DNA from: Perkinsus olseni
Lineage: Eukaryota > Perkinsozoa > Perkinsida > Perkinsidae
Direction of reading: 5' to 3'
Assembly (NCBI GenBank): GCA_013115135.1
Contig: JABANP010000120.1
Coordinates: 1-64,000 of the forward strand
Length of the DNA: 64,000 nt
Numbering within the stretch: the stretch's first letter is position 1; every line of letters starts with the position of its first letter. The notes below the pieces were generated by a model. It had not been told where the DNA came from. It saw only the letters and a list, made by a program, of their open reading frames with translations, and searched no databases. Below are positions 43,931 to 55,134 of the stretch, piece after piece. A program made the translations under genes and the position numbers.

Positions 43931-46056
43931 TCACCGAACATGAACAGGCCCGTCGACGGAAAACCCGCCGTTTATCGAAGCGCTCTCATCCTCAACCCCC
44001 ATCACAATCGAGGTGATCGCAAACGCCAGAAAAAGGACTCCACCGGCAAGGCAAATGTGTCGCTCTGATATCCGCTTCGCCAACAGCTTCCCACCAATCA
44101 CCGCAACACCAGTACCTAGACGACCAAAACTACGGATAGACCATTGGTAATTATATAACCATTGGCACTTGGCCTTCGTGACGAAACCGCGGCGTTCGGG
44201 GCTACCCGTGTTCGAACCCCGGGCAAAGGTTCTCCGTATGGCGCACAACAGTTCCGGCTGGTAGAATGAGGGTGAAAGCAGTTTCGATTTTTTATCAGGA
44301 TTGCGGGCTTCGCAATGGTTTGTGTGACGCGAGTTTCATCGACATAGTCGATGTGGGTAGGGTACGTGAACGAAGGAATAAACGGACAGAGAAGCGCGAA
44401 TTGACAGTACACGCCGGTCTCGCTCCGCAATCATAGTACAGCACTGCAATGTAATAGATAATCGACCCCACATCACTAATACTAATAAGTAGTCACTTGC
44501 CAGTAATTCCCATACTACAGATGCAGTGGCCAAGTACGCCGCCTACGGTGACCCCCAAAGGGTTTTTGGACGACGCCAACGCTATCGTGGAGATTTGACT
44601 CCGGTCACCCCACTCAGCGAGGAAGGTCATCGTAAACGCCTGATCACAGAACAGGTGGTTGCTACCAGAAAATTACGAGAAGCCATATAATCGTTCGTAA
44701 TATATCCACAGTTCCGGAATAATTCCCTCTTACCTGCGTGAAGACCCTTATCGCTAGTCGAGAGAACAGCGTCTCCTCCGAGCAAGCCCAACCCTGCCAA
44801 GGAGGACCTCAACCCCTCCAAGACGATACACCCCTACCCGTCTACGACTAGGACCCTCTTCGCAGTCATCGGGCACTCCCTCGGATGCCGGCGACGGCGG
44901 GCTGCAGTCATCATCCTCTTCCCTGAGCATGAATCTATACACGACAGCAAATCCTACCACTGGCGGAGCGGACGAGCTCAGGACGACTACGATGAATTGA
45001 TGAGGTTCTAAATTCATCGTGGCGTCCGCGGCATTCCCTTGCTTGCGGTGAGGCGAGATATTCGGAAAATGGAAAAGATATATGTTGGGATAGATCCCGG
45101 GGTCTCCCGGAGGGAAGACAACGCCCTTATCCACTCGGCCATAGGGCACGCTTGTAAATTACTTCAGTTCTAGCTCGACCTCCTTGAGCTCTACATTCTC
45201 CCCTCCTTCTGCGTCCATCTCATATGCCTCTTTCAGCAACTTGAGGCCTGACCATCAACCCTCTATTAAAAACGCCTCCGCCGCGGTTCGAACCCGGGAC
45301 CTTTTCGAACCCCCTCACTCACCAAAGTACAAAAACAGAGTAATGCACGTGTAATGCGTAAAGTGTTTGCTCAGCAAAGTGGGGAGCACGAAGCCCAGGG
45401 CGGCAGACAGGACCTAAAAAACGCCAAACCATCATCGCTCCGCCTACCCCTCGTCAAAATGTGTTATCTCTGCACCGTTACATGCTCACAGCATCATGGT
45501 TCAAACATCTCTGCGTAATCACGCGAACAACGGCGAGTGCGTGAAAAAAGCCCGTCTACGGGCCACTGTTATACACTTCACCCAGTTCCATCTCTGAGCG
45601 TTAAGCTCAGTCCGAGCTACAAGTCCGCTGGTCGTTAAACTCCACAATGTGAGCAAAATAGACGCGTAAATTACGGTCTTGCACAACCGGGGGTACATCA
45701 AGCATCGGCTAAGACCGGCTTAGCCTCGGAGCCTATCCTGTTGGGTTGAGTCCATCCCCCAACCGCGCCACCTCCCCCTCCTACTGTCATCAATGCCAGG
45801 GCTCCAATGGCTCCCAAGAAAACCACCACATGATTATGCTTCATCGACAGCACAGCTGCTATGAAGAACGTCTTGTCGCCGATCTCAGCGCACAGTATCA
45901 TCAGAAAGGAGGCCAGAAAGGCACCGAGGTAACCGCTGCCCGTTGTTGCGGCCGATATGCCTGACACAGGACAGCGTCCCTCCTCAGGCGCAATAATTCC
46001 CTCGAGGCGATTCGGCCCAGCCTCCGGTAAAACACGGAACTGGTATCCGTCTACTG
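43931..46056 (-). CDS. GDT1: GDT1/TMEM165 (UPF0016) family cation transporter
   Basis: Family members move Mn2+/Ca2+ (and protons) across Golgi or plastid membranes. Exon 1 (to 45785) has the first signature in FLMILCAEIGDKTFFIAAVL and ends LALMT before GTAGGA. Exon 3 (44639-44519) has the second signature AFTMTFLAEWGDRSQISTIA, ending GHCIC in phase 1. Exon 4 (44115-43931) continues TGVAVIGGKLLAKRISER and GGVLFLAFAITSI. Both E-x-G-D-(K/R)-(T/S) motifs are intact. A middle exon near 45040-44700, ending at a GTAAGA donor, carries the acidic linker; its start is not resolved, nor is the N-terminus. Introns are larger here, and intron 3 is 403 bp. Confidence 0.85.
45270..45310 (-). other. tRNA-like T-arm inside the first GDT1 intron
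   Basis: The minus strand reads AAAAGGTCCCGGGTTCGAACCGCGG and then a T5 run. It resembles the 3' half of a tRNA gene. No full cloverleaf could be closed. Confidence 0.3.
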
Positions 46057-46660
46057 CGTCATGAACAAGGTTCGACCTCTCTCTACAGTATACTTATACT
46101 GTGAGCGATCGGAGACGTCCGACGTTTCCAACCTTATCAGTTTAACGAGCCTCGGTCAGCCATCATGTGGACGACAGTTCCGTGAGCTCACAGCGACCAG
46201 ACCGATCGCAGATCACGCCCATCCTTCGCCGATAATACGAGTTTTAAGATGCCAAAAGTTGACTTCGACCAGGAGCGTGAGGTAGTTACAATATTGGTGA
46301 ACAATGTGGACTTGATGTTTTGGATGCGTCCAAATTCCAACTTCACCGAATACCAAAAATCCGCAAAATGCCGTGAATGGTCATGACGGGTGGTCACAGC
46401 TACCAAATGATACCCGAAATACCCACAAGGAAACTAACAATCATCGGAGGGCGATAGTTAGTCTTCCGTCTTAAGGGTAGGCTGAGCCCTGAGGACTGCA
46501 ACGAGCGGTGTCTAGAGGTGAAGGTCTAAGACCACAAGTGTAGCATTTACGTGGCGGCGGGCGGTACCCTCAGTGCTGAGAAACGTGGCGAGCATACCAC
46601 GCACAGGACGATGGAAGATCTAACGGAACTGCGCCAGAGACGCCCGTTGCCGTAAATTTA
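46057..46660. other. No supported gene
   Basis: Probably contains the 5' end or promoter of the GDT1 gene. Only short frames without motifs. Confidence 0.35.
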
Positions 46661-46668
46661 TTTCCAAA

Positions 46669-46920
46669 TTATCCGTGGGTTGAGTAAAACGCGATCAGCG
46701 ACACTTGGCCCGATTGGAAGACAACGCTGTACTCAACGACGCGGCGATTGTACAGCAGGATGCATAAGGGAAGCTTCACTCGGCGGATCCCGCGCTTCGC
46801 TCCCCAACTACCTTCAGTGATTCCGGCGAGCAGCCCCGCAGATGACGACCCGGTCGAGTCGTCCTCTCCGAGCACCAATAACAGCATCGTCGACAATAGA
46901 AGGAGCTCGGGACGAACCAT
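46669..46920 (-). CDS. Small predicted secreted protein
   Basis: An 83-codon frame starts with a good signal peptide (MVRPELLLLSTMLLLVLG) followed by an acidic Ser/Gly stretch and a short hydrophobic/basic tail. No family recognised. It could be exon 1 of a longer gene. Confidence 0.4.
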   Translation of the reverse strand: MVRPELLLLSTMLLLVLGEDDSTGSSSAGLLAGITEGSWGAKRGIRRVKLPLCILLYNRRVVEYSVVFQSGQVSLIAFYSTHG

Positions 46921-48497
46921 GATGGACCGCCCAAAGAAAAAAACTACCGACAGCCGTGTTTCCGACGTCCAACGCTAAGCAGTCGATGACAGGCTGTCGC
47001 ATGATCGCCATGCTTCGACCTTGGATACGCGAGAATCTTTCTGATTGAACACCCGAGTGCGGCCGTGGACGGTAAGGGCCCTCTCGCTGAGTTCTACACA
47101 ACCTTCTCTACCCATCCAGTGTAGAAGCCCACCTGCTCGACAAACAGGCTAACTACAGGACGGGGCGGCCAAAGAAGAGAGTACCATAAACGAGTGACTT
47201 GCATGAACGAACTTCATTCGAGAGGCCAGCGAACGAAGCAGCGCATTGACTCCGAACGACGCCGGGATCAATTAACATCATCGCATAGTTCTCGAGATTT
47301 CCGTTAATTCCTCTTCCACTCAAGATGAACTAACGTAGCTCTTGCAAGATGGCAATCAGCATGCGAATCCGGTGTTCGGTTGGTGTTGCGCACTGCACTT
47401 TGGGAAGGGCTCCTTAGTTGATGCCCGGGTCGAAGCCCGACCTACTTTTCACGCTTATGCTGACGATCGCTCCGCTGCTAAATTTAAAGGCGTCCTACTA
47501 TGCCAAGAACAAATGGAGAAGAAATAGTCAAGGAGAAGGGTGATACGATAAAGTGAGCGGCGCGTTTTGGGCGCGCGAAGCGGCCGCCTGAGTTTGCGTG
47601 CAATGCGATAGCTATGAAGAGTCACCTGCCGCGGGAACGTTTGCTCGTCCCACCCCTTGCCCCTGTCCTCCGATAGGGAACAAAGTTGCGGTGCTACTTC
47701 GCGGGCTACGACCTTGCTGCTCTCCCCGGGTTGCCGCAAAGAGACGTGCATCTGCGTGAGGGCGCCTGAGTTGCCGCGAAACGTACATCGTATACGACCT
47801 ACTAAATTCGAACCCACGATCTCGCGGGTGGCAGACATGTCACCTAACCTGCCGAGCTACAACCCTTGACTCATGGGCCTTGTGAAACCTTTACGTCCTA
47901 ACCGCCTGGCCTAATGTCACAACCGCGTCATAATTACCAAATCATAAATTAAAGTTCCTAAAGTCCCGTCCTTACGCCTTTAACTTAGAAATCGGTGGGA
48001 AGGCATTTGGCCTAAAAAACCGTCCTAACCCCCTAGAATCGTAAGGAAGATCGTCTTATTGAATATGCTCCCGAACAAACCAGCTAGAAGTATGACTTAT
48101 TCGATGATATCCCACTCGTAGTTGGTATCACTCTCATCTCCTAGAGGTCACCTCTGTGCTCAGTTGCTTCCGGTGAGTAAGCACTGGGAGGATTCGACCA
48201 TGAGACCAGACACCTCGTCGCCGAATCTAACTTGTTTTACTCCGCTAAAGCTCAACACTCAGTTTTATCAGAAGACGAAGCTCGTCGGCAGCTCGGACGC
48301 AAGCACCTTAAAACACGTATGACAACCGCATCGACCGACCAATGTAACGGGTTGTGAAACGATAGATTGAGCTTGAATGCGGCAACCCCTGGGCACGGCA
48401 GGGGTAACAAGTCGACAGGACCGTGAATTACAATGCAAGAAATACTCCAACCTGATCTGATACTGCATTGCTAGTGTATCGGCAAGACTCGATGCGA
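46921..48497. other. Mostly unassigned; one tRNA-like sequence
   Basis: At about 47800-47872 the minus strand reads TAGCTCGGCAGGTTAGG, GTCTGCCACCCGCGAG and GTGGGTTCGAAT, resembling a tRNA-Gly (GCC) whose T-stem and acceptor no longer pair. The rest shows only short frames. Confidence 0.4.
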
Positions 48498-48988
48498 CTA
48501 GAAGGGGATATGGAACATAATACCGGGTGTGGATGTTGAATGTGCACTAGTCGTGCCTGCGGTGGTCGTAGCCGCGGTAGTCGGTAATGTGGTACTTGGT
48601 CCCCCGGTAGTCGTGGCCGTACCAGTCGTGGCGGTGGTAGTCGTGGCCGTACCAGTCGTGGCGGTGGTAGTCGTGACTGTGCCAGTCGTCGCCGTAGTAG
48701 TCGTGGCCGTACCAGTCGTGGCGGTGGTAGTCGTGACCGTGCCAGTCGTCGCCGTAGTAGTCGTGGCCGTGCCAGTCGTGGGCGTAGTAGTCGTAGCGGC
48801 AGTAGGCGCCGCCGTAGTAGTCGGCTTCCTGGTAGTCGGAGTCCTAGTCACAGGTTTCCCAGCTGAGCAAAATCAGCCGGTAACTCTATCTAACACAATC
48901 GAACCTTCTTACATGAGTTCTTGCATCCTGCGATGAAGAGAAAAGCGTACACGCCAGCAAAGAAGGCGCAGATTGAGAAGGTTTTCAT
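48498..48988 (-). CDS. Secreted Thr-rich (mucin-like) protein A
   Basis: Exon 1 (48988-48913, 76 nt) encodes a signal peptide, MKTFSICAFFAGVYAFLFIA, then GCKNS. A 50-bp intron (GTAAGA to TTTTGCTCAG) is followed by exon 2 (48862-48498), giving 146 residues. Mature protein: SGKPVTRTPTTRKPTTT, then a ~10-residue repeat of the type ATTTTATTGT, then GTTSAHSTSTPGIMFHIPF. The Thr density implies heavy O-glycosylation on the surface or outside the cell. A paralogue lies 2.5 kb upstream on the same strand. Confidence 0.7.
48570..48840. repeat. ~30/60-bp coding minisatellite in gene A
   Basis: GTCGTGGCGGTGGTAGTCGT-type units alternate with GTGACTGTGCC and GTGGCCGTACC variants, encoding the Thr repeats on the minus strand. 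Unit number is likely to vary between strains. Confidence 0.8.
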
Positions 48989-49590
48989 CGGACTGAGGAG
49001 GTGATGTGAAGTACCAGCCTGCGTGTGTTGCGAAATTGCCAATCTCAATTCGAGAAAGAGAGCGCACTACTAGGCTCGCTTAGTCCCGACTGTACTACAG
49101 GCGAAGCGTGATGCTCATTTCGACTCAAAATTCTCAAAATTTTAGCCTGCCATGCAACGACAACGACTGTTCTTGGTCCAATGATGTTGTCCTCTGCTCA
49201 CGACACGCAGGCTCACCCTGAACCGTCGAGGAATGCGAGCGGCGGAGACATTTGTGCGGTCGCACTGTGTGGGATAAGTGCTCTCGATGATTCCCGAAAG
49301 AGACAGAGCCCCCCCTTCGTCAAATGAAGAGAGGGCCCTTCTTGGATTCAATTGTGTCTCCTGTGCGTATGTGCTGCTCGCGACGCACAAGCTGTGTATC
49401 TTCAGGGCGAAGGGTTTGCCGCCCCGCAGCTCAGCGTCTGGGTCGTGTAGTGTAATGCGGCCGTAATGTCTCACCGAGCGTGGAATCACAAGACATCAGT
49501 GTCTGTACAGTCCAGCCTGTACGGATTGCTGCCCGCAGGCTAGTCGATCAGCTCAGTGGGAGGCGGGCCACGTGTTTCCGCAAGAGCGCT
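48989..49590. other. No supported gene
   Basis: A minus-strand frame (49142-49489) of 115 codons has no motif. Confidence 0.3.
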
Positions 49591-49596
49591 GTCCCG

Positions 49597-49727
49597 ACGG
49601 CCGCACTAAATGCCTGATGGAGGATCTGTCAGGCATGCAATGCGGCCGTGACGGAGCTAGAAAGTATTGCTCGCTAGCTCCGTCGCCTCAACTAGTGAGC
49701 GCTTGCCAAGCACTCACTAGTTGAGGC
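49597..49727. repeat. Three adjacent perfect hairpins
   Basis: Hairpin 1 (49597-49649): ACGGCCGCA/TGCGGCCGT outside ATGCCTGA/TCAGGCAT. Hairpin 2 (49650-49684): GACGGAGCTAG/CTAGCTCCGTC. Hairpin 3 (49685-49727): GCCTCAACTAGTGAG/CTCACTAGTTGAGGC. They lie back to back without overlap. Confidence 0.85.
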
Positions 49728-51083
49728 AAAGACAGTAAATTCTAACTGCTAGAGCGAGCGCAGCCCACAACGGACGGTCTGAGACTTAGAGTCTGAACGC
49801 GGAACGATTGTAGGTTGAACCAGCCTGGGTGATGCGCCCTGGCATGAATCACGGTCCGTGCTGAGTCGGTCCTGCACCACAGGAAAACCGTGCCGTGAGG
49901 GTCAACAGCCCCCGTCCGACGGGGCCCGTCGTGGTCTGGTCGCAGTGACTGTGGCATGTGGGCCGTCCAGATACGCCTGAAGTGCTACTACGGACCGGTG
50001 TATCGGCGAGGACTCACTTGATAATATCAAGTTGATATGCATCTAATAGCACCTCAGTTACCCGGTGGAACTGTGTCGCGGTAGGGTAGGCGTTCGGAAC
50101 GCCGCGTTCCCAACCAGAAATTTATACCAACCACCCTTTATAGCGGAACTAAGAGATATGAACCTGGCAGGTCCAACCTGCTCCCTTCCTTCATAAAGGC
50201 GTGGGCCAAGCGTCCTGTCAGTAAAGGCAAGTATGAGACAGTGTCGCAGAGACACATGCCAGGGGCTACCCTAGCTGCCATTTGTGTTGGCTAACATCGG
50301 ACTCAGGCTGAGTCACTCAGCTGATCAATACCTATCGAGACTGCTACTGTCGGATTATCCGTTGGATCCAAGGATGCTCCGGGCAAACTCAATCGTTCAA
50401 GCTTTACCGATGTCGGATGTGTGCAACACGCAGAGTGCTTCACCTTTGATTCACTGCTCTCAAGTTAAAAGTCCCAACTGCCGTTTCCTATTTTGGTTTC
50501 ACTTCACACGAACGCGACAGACAGGTTGAGAAGAGAATGCGCCACCAGCGCAGTTGATGCGAGCGCCGTGATGGAAATACAAGGACTGGCACCTCCGAAA
50601 TCTTTGGTGCAAGGCTTGGCCAACTAAAGTGAAGCCTCCTCTGACAACAGCAGAGGGAAAGCAACCCATCAGCCGAGAAGGCTGTAAATGGCAAGGCTGA
50701 GCACATCCACAGACGTGCTGGTAGCAGGTCGCCTCGGCCATGCAGCTCGCTGCTACTGTACATGATGCAGGGCAATGAAGATCTTGACAGGCGGGACAGA
50801 TATGACGATGCTGTTGTTCGATTGGAAGAAGAGGATGGTTGTGTCTGAACAGAGAAAGCTCGTCCACGACATTTGAAAACAAACGACTCACTTTTGATCA
50901 CCGACTTGAAAATCGCAGGCAAAGCATTGACATTATCGATGATGAGCTGGTCCTTACCAGCCTTATTCACCATATGGAACAGTATGGAGCCATTGTTTTT
51001 GCCGATAATAACGTAAGGGTTGGCTCTGGCGACGACCCTGCAGAGACTACAAGTCCCCCTATTCGCAGGGTCTAGGGGTAACT
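49728..51083. other. Unassigned; Cys-rich minus-strand frame
   Basis: The frame at 50499-50891 (minus) contains a Cys-rich run (CPACQDLHCPASCTVAASC, then CYQHVCGCAQPC), but another long frame (50488-51087) overlaps it and no splice model or domain decides between them. Confidence 0.3.
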
Positions 51084-51475
51084 TCACATGCGATCGATTA
51101 TCCTTGTACTCTTGATACTATGCACCTCAGCCGACCCATTGATTGTTGGCGTGAGTGTACCATTATATATGTACGTACCGTCAGGGGTCGGGGCACCTGA
51201 CGAAAGACAGAGCTTCCAGAGATCACGGGGATAATTGGCTCCCTGACCGGGCGTTGACGTAGGACGCGGCGTGGTTGGGCCCGTTGGACGGGCAGTCGTT
51301 GTTGTTGTCGGGCCCCTGGTAGTTGGGCTTCTGGTTGTAGTGTTACCACCTGAGAAGCATGATCGGTGATCAACGCTCTCCGTAGTCGAGCCCGCTCACT
51401 AGATTTCTTGCATCCAGAGATGAAGAGGATGGTGTACAGGGCAGCAACGAAGACGCAAACCGAGATAGTTCTCAT
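51084..51475 (-). CDS. Secreted Thr-rich protein B (paralogue of A)
   Basis: Exon 1 (51475-51400, 76 nt) encodes MRTISVCVFVAALYTILFIS then GCKKS. A 50-bp intron (GTGAGC to CTTCTCAG) leads to exon 2 (51349-51084), giving 113 residues. The mature start SGNTTTRSPTTRGPTTTTT aligns with SGKPVTRTPTTRKPTTT of gene A. It then differs: PRPTSTPGQGANYPRDLW, a short region with LCLSSG, and a C-terminus ending STRIIDRM. It has a much shorter Thr tract than A. Exon-1 length, intron length and phase 1 are identical to A, so the two are tandem duplicates. Confidence 0.7.
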
Positions 51476-53790
51476 TCGGCTGGTGACGGAATAGCTCGTA
51501 TAAGCCTGAGTGTCGAGCAACTGCAGAATTTTACCTAACTATGGCTTGAACTGCGGTACATAACCTTTTCCAGTTGAATAATTTGGCTGGAAATCAGACC
51601 ACGAATGGCGAATTTAAAGTGTGCCAGTCTTCCCCACTGAGCTAGGGAAGGGGTCATCCGATGACCGTCATCGAAGGTTTGAATTTCGATGGCTCTTCAT
51701 GGACGAGTAGGGTGATGAGCATGCGCCACTCCGGCCCTGATCATATTGCCAACGCGTAGCCTCGGCTCGGTTCGGGAACCTGCCAGGAACAGAGGCAATT
51801 GCGCGATCGTTTTGTGCGTTCATACTGAAGACCCTTCAGTGAAGAGGGAGGGGTGTGTGCTAGGATCTATTTCTGAGTTCGGTGTTTGCATGTGGTGCGT
51901 GCTCCTCATACCTCTGATAATCCACGAACATGAGTTGATCATCAACTGATAATGTGCAACAGTCACAACATGAAGACGTACTAGAACTTCTAGTTCAAGT
52001 CTCCTAGTAGGATTAGGCCGGCACTCTGCCTCCAAGGGCCGTGTCAAACTGCCGCGACCTAGCTGTATGAAATGTGCCCAAGAGATCGGCCAGGTTGGAC
52101 ACCGTTTACGGAATAAGTGCAAGGTGCTCGGGAATACGGATCAGTATATTTTTGTTGGGAAAATCCTAGGAAGTTCGGTGGAGGAGACAGCCGTGCGTGT
52201 GCGTACGAGGCAGTGCACGCCACCGAGACGTTAATCGCAAGGGGTCGGTGTCAGGCACTGTGGTGTTGGGTGTCCTTTATATGTTTTTGTCCCACCCGTC
52301 CCTGCTCTAGGGGAAGAAGATCGCGTGGCAGGAGCGTCTCCTTCCCGATTGTTTATCAACCGTTGATCTATTCGTGACACGAGATCTTTTCGGAGAAGAC
52401 ATCCCCCAATGACGCGGTCGGGCTGGGATTTCCTCGTCAATGAATATGCCGGAATCGGCATAATCTCGCTGGACTATGGGGAAGCGTCGCGCAGTTCTAT
52501 TATCAGAAATCTCGAGTCTTTTAGGGTAGGTAGTCATACCCACAACTTAGTAAAAGAATGGTTATCCAGAGGTGCACTACTAGAATATGGAAATTTCAAG
52601 GTACGAAGATAAACAATCTTCCTTTTCTCGTTCATCATCTGCACGAAGGCTGTAGGCATGAAAAGCAGCAGCCTAATGACTGCTATCATGGTAGACAGAA
52701 ATGAGATTCGAGTTTCTCAGTGACAAAATGTCAGTAACAAATTGTGAGTGACATGGTCAGTTTGGACAGTAGCATCATTGTGTAAACAGGGGTCCGACCT
52801 GATTACCGCTACAGTAACTGTTATGGAGTTTCGCATCCTGCAGACCGCAGGTTTGGTGCATGTGGCGTGCGCGCGTCCGCACTGTGCGGGCCGCACAACG
52901 CCATTAGGTAGAGCGCCGCCCCAAGGGCGGCATCTGCGATAAGAGCATAAGATCATATCCGTGGCCCCTGGATATCTCATGAGACGCCGTCCCAGGGACG
53001 ATGCTAGTTGACGGGTTTAATGTTAAAGTGTTGTCATAATAAACATGCTTAGGATTATTCCGCATATAGTCCGTTTTGGATCGAATCTCTGGGCTTGTCC
53101 CAATCAGGATCAGAGATCTACGACACCTACGGTACTCCTACCTATTGATTCATCCAACTGGGGTCTGCTCCGCAAGAGGACCCGACTAGGTTACCTCTTT
53201 TTAGTAGTCTCGTAAATTATGAGTCGTAATATGATCTTACTGATATCTACATTATGTTGTGGAATGCGTTTCATTTAAAGACCCCCGTATATCGACCGCG
53301 TTACTGATAACACAATACCAGGTTTACCAAGAGTCTTGGTGCAAGACGATAGACGATAATAATAGGCCAACTAAGAATCTCTAGTATTAACCAGAACCGT
53401 AGATAGAAGGATGAAACAGTACACAGTCGTACAAGATAGTAAAACTGACACTTTCTAACTCACTGAGAGCAACCGTAGCTCAAAGTCTAGCTTCCTACTA
53501 GGAAGCAATGGTCGCACATCTTAGCTAGGAAGCTCCTAGCTGAGATGCCCAACCAATACAAATTTCGCTCGCCATAAATAGGTCTGGCTGCCCTGCCCCA
53601 CATCACAGCGCAATCATATCTGAGCGCAGTCCGAAAAGCGCGCGCCATAGTGATTTAAAATACATACTGCGATATTTCAGCGCATAATTCGTTGCGCACG
53701 AGAACTTTTGAGCGCAAAAATTGGTTCTGGCTCTGGCTGATCCTCTTGACATTATGTTTGAATTTCAGTCTCTACGTGAAGTCTTACTAT
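51476..53790. other. No supported gene
   Basis: Frames at 51820-52122 (minus), 52117-52377 and 52409-52612 (plus) have no motifs. Short inverted repeats GCTTCCTACTAGGAAGC (about 53490) and AGCTAGGAAGCTCCTAGCT (about 53523) stand out. Confidence 0.35.
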
Positions 53791-54830
53791 TTATTCGGAC
53801 CTTGACAGTTCATTTGCAAATTCGAATTTGCGCCAGAAGGCAAAGCGGCTGAAGTGATCCACCAGGAATAACGCAGAGGTATAAGTGCCCTTCCTGTCAG
53901 GACCCATCTCCGCGAGGTCAGCCGACACAATGTCCCAGCATCCATGGGCACCCTGTGAGAGGTTCCGACCACCGTCGCGGAGAGAGTAATATCGCTTGTT
54001 GTGGGCGAACTGACATTGATCACAAGAGCGGCAGACCTCAATGGCAAGCTTCCTCAAGCCCTTGACGAAGAATGCCCTGGAGAAGATCCATCGAACATAC
54101 CTCGCGTTGAGACACCCTGAGTCGTTGTGATATGACTGTAGCAACCTCCTAGCATAGTCGATGCCATCCTGAGAATCAGAGGGAACATAGAAGCAGAGAC
54201 GTGAAGAGCTGTTCCATGTGTTCGAGCGACAACGTCGCATGAGCAACCGTCTCCCGCAAGCACGAACTCTAAGTCGTTGGGCTCCGAACCACCGTCTGCC
54301 CCCCTGATCCTGTCGATGATGGCCGATACCTCCGGCGAGCCACGCTGAAGATCCAATAACCTTTTTCGATCCGGTTGCCCGGCCCCGACGCGGAGATCGT
54401 CGGGAACGCGTGGAGCATGATCCTCGGAGATGGCAAAAATGACCGCCGATACCGTGTCGAGCTCACCGGCCTCATCCGCAACAGTGGACTGCGAGCCTGA
54501 GCCCGCGAGAGCTTGAGATGGCAAGGGGGTGATGGCCTTGCGCGCCGTGTTTGCCGCGCCCTTCGACCCCTTGAACCGACCATCGAAGATGACGACCTGA
54601 GGAATATTCCAGGAGTGTGCCAAACGGCTGAGAGTATCAGCTTGAGAGTTCTGCTCGGCCGGGAAATGTTCCACTACCGGATGAATATCATAGCGTCGTG
54701 CCCAAACCTCCTTAAGGTCTGCCACTGCATCACACAGCCTGGAGATTGCAATCCGTTCGATCGAGCGACTGGTCATCCTCTCACCGCCCCGCATCCAGGA
54801 GAGGGCAGTCCGAGAGTCAGTCAGATTCAA
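53787..54830 (-). pseudogene. Ty3/gypsy-like pol fragment: RNase H end and integrase N-terminus
   Basis: In transcription order: an RNase H end with DSRTALSWM and FPAEQNSQADTLSRLAH (54830-54600), a linker, then after a frameshift near 54250 the integrase zinc-binding region (HNDSGCLNARYVRWIF...CRSCDQCQ) and the start of the catalytic core (DIVSADLAEMGPDRKG, FLVDHFSRFAFW). It stops at 53790 before the rest of the core. A different, later part of a similar integrase sits at 24907, but they are separate copies. Confidence 0.75.
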
Positions 54831-54872
54831 AAAATCGCTCGCTTCAGCTGCAATTTTGTAAGATAGTTCCCG

Positions 54873-55134
54873 GTGTCAGTGGCCACCCGCGCTCGCCCTA
54901 GGCCCTCGCGGGTCCTTCCCCGCTCGGGCCGCTACATTTGTGAGGTACCCCGCATAGAGCGAGGCTCTCCGTCCACCAAGTTTTGTATTAAACTTGGGAA
55001 AGAGCAGTTTGGCAGAATGAGGCCTGAGAAAATACTATTTTCAGACTATTTTCTTTTGGACTATTTTCAAAATAGGGATGCTTTGACCGAGCAGCTATTA
55101 ATATCATCGCTGAGCCGGAGCCGCTAACATTTCA
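54873..55134. other. 3' flank of MULE 1
   Basis: Contains CTATTTTCAGACTATTTTCTTTTGGACTATTTTCAAAATAGG-like direct repeats of CTATTTTC (about 55030-55070). No terminal inverted repeat was matched to the other side. Confidence 0.35.

Noticed and set aside
45060..45150. A tRNA-Arg or tRNA-Ser gene on the minus strand (ATGGCCGAGTGGATAAGG)
   Set aside because: The A-box looks good but the T-arm (GGGATCTATCCC) lacks the TTC loop and the acceptor stem does not close.
48529..48936. Val-rich plus-strand frame over the coding minisatellite
   Set aside because: It is the complement of the Thr-rich gene, has no signal or splice support, and repeats stay open in several frames.
24907..54830. The two gypsy-like fragments as halves of one element
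   Set aside because: They lie 28 kb apart on opposite strands with host genes between; they are more simply two independent relics.
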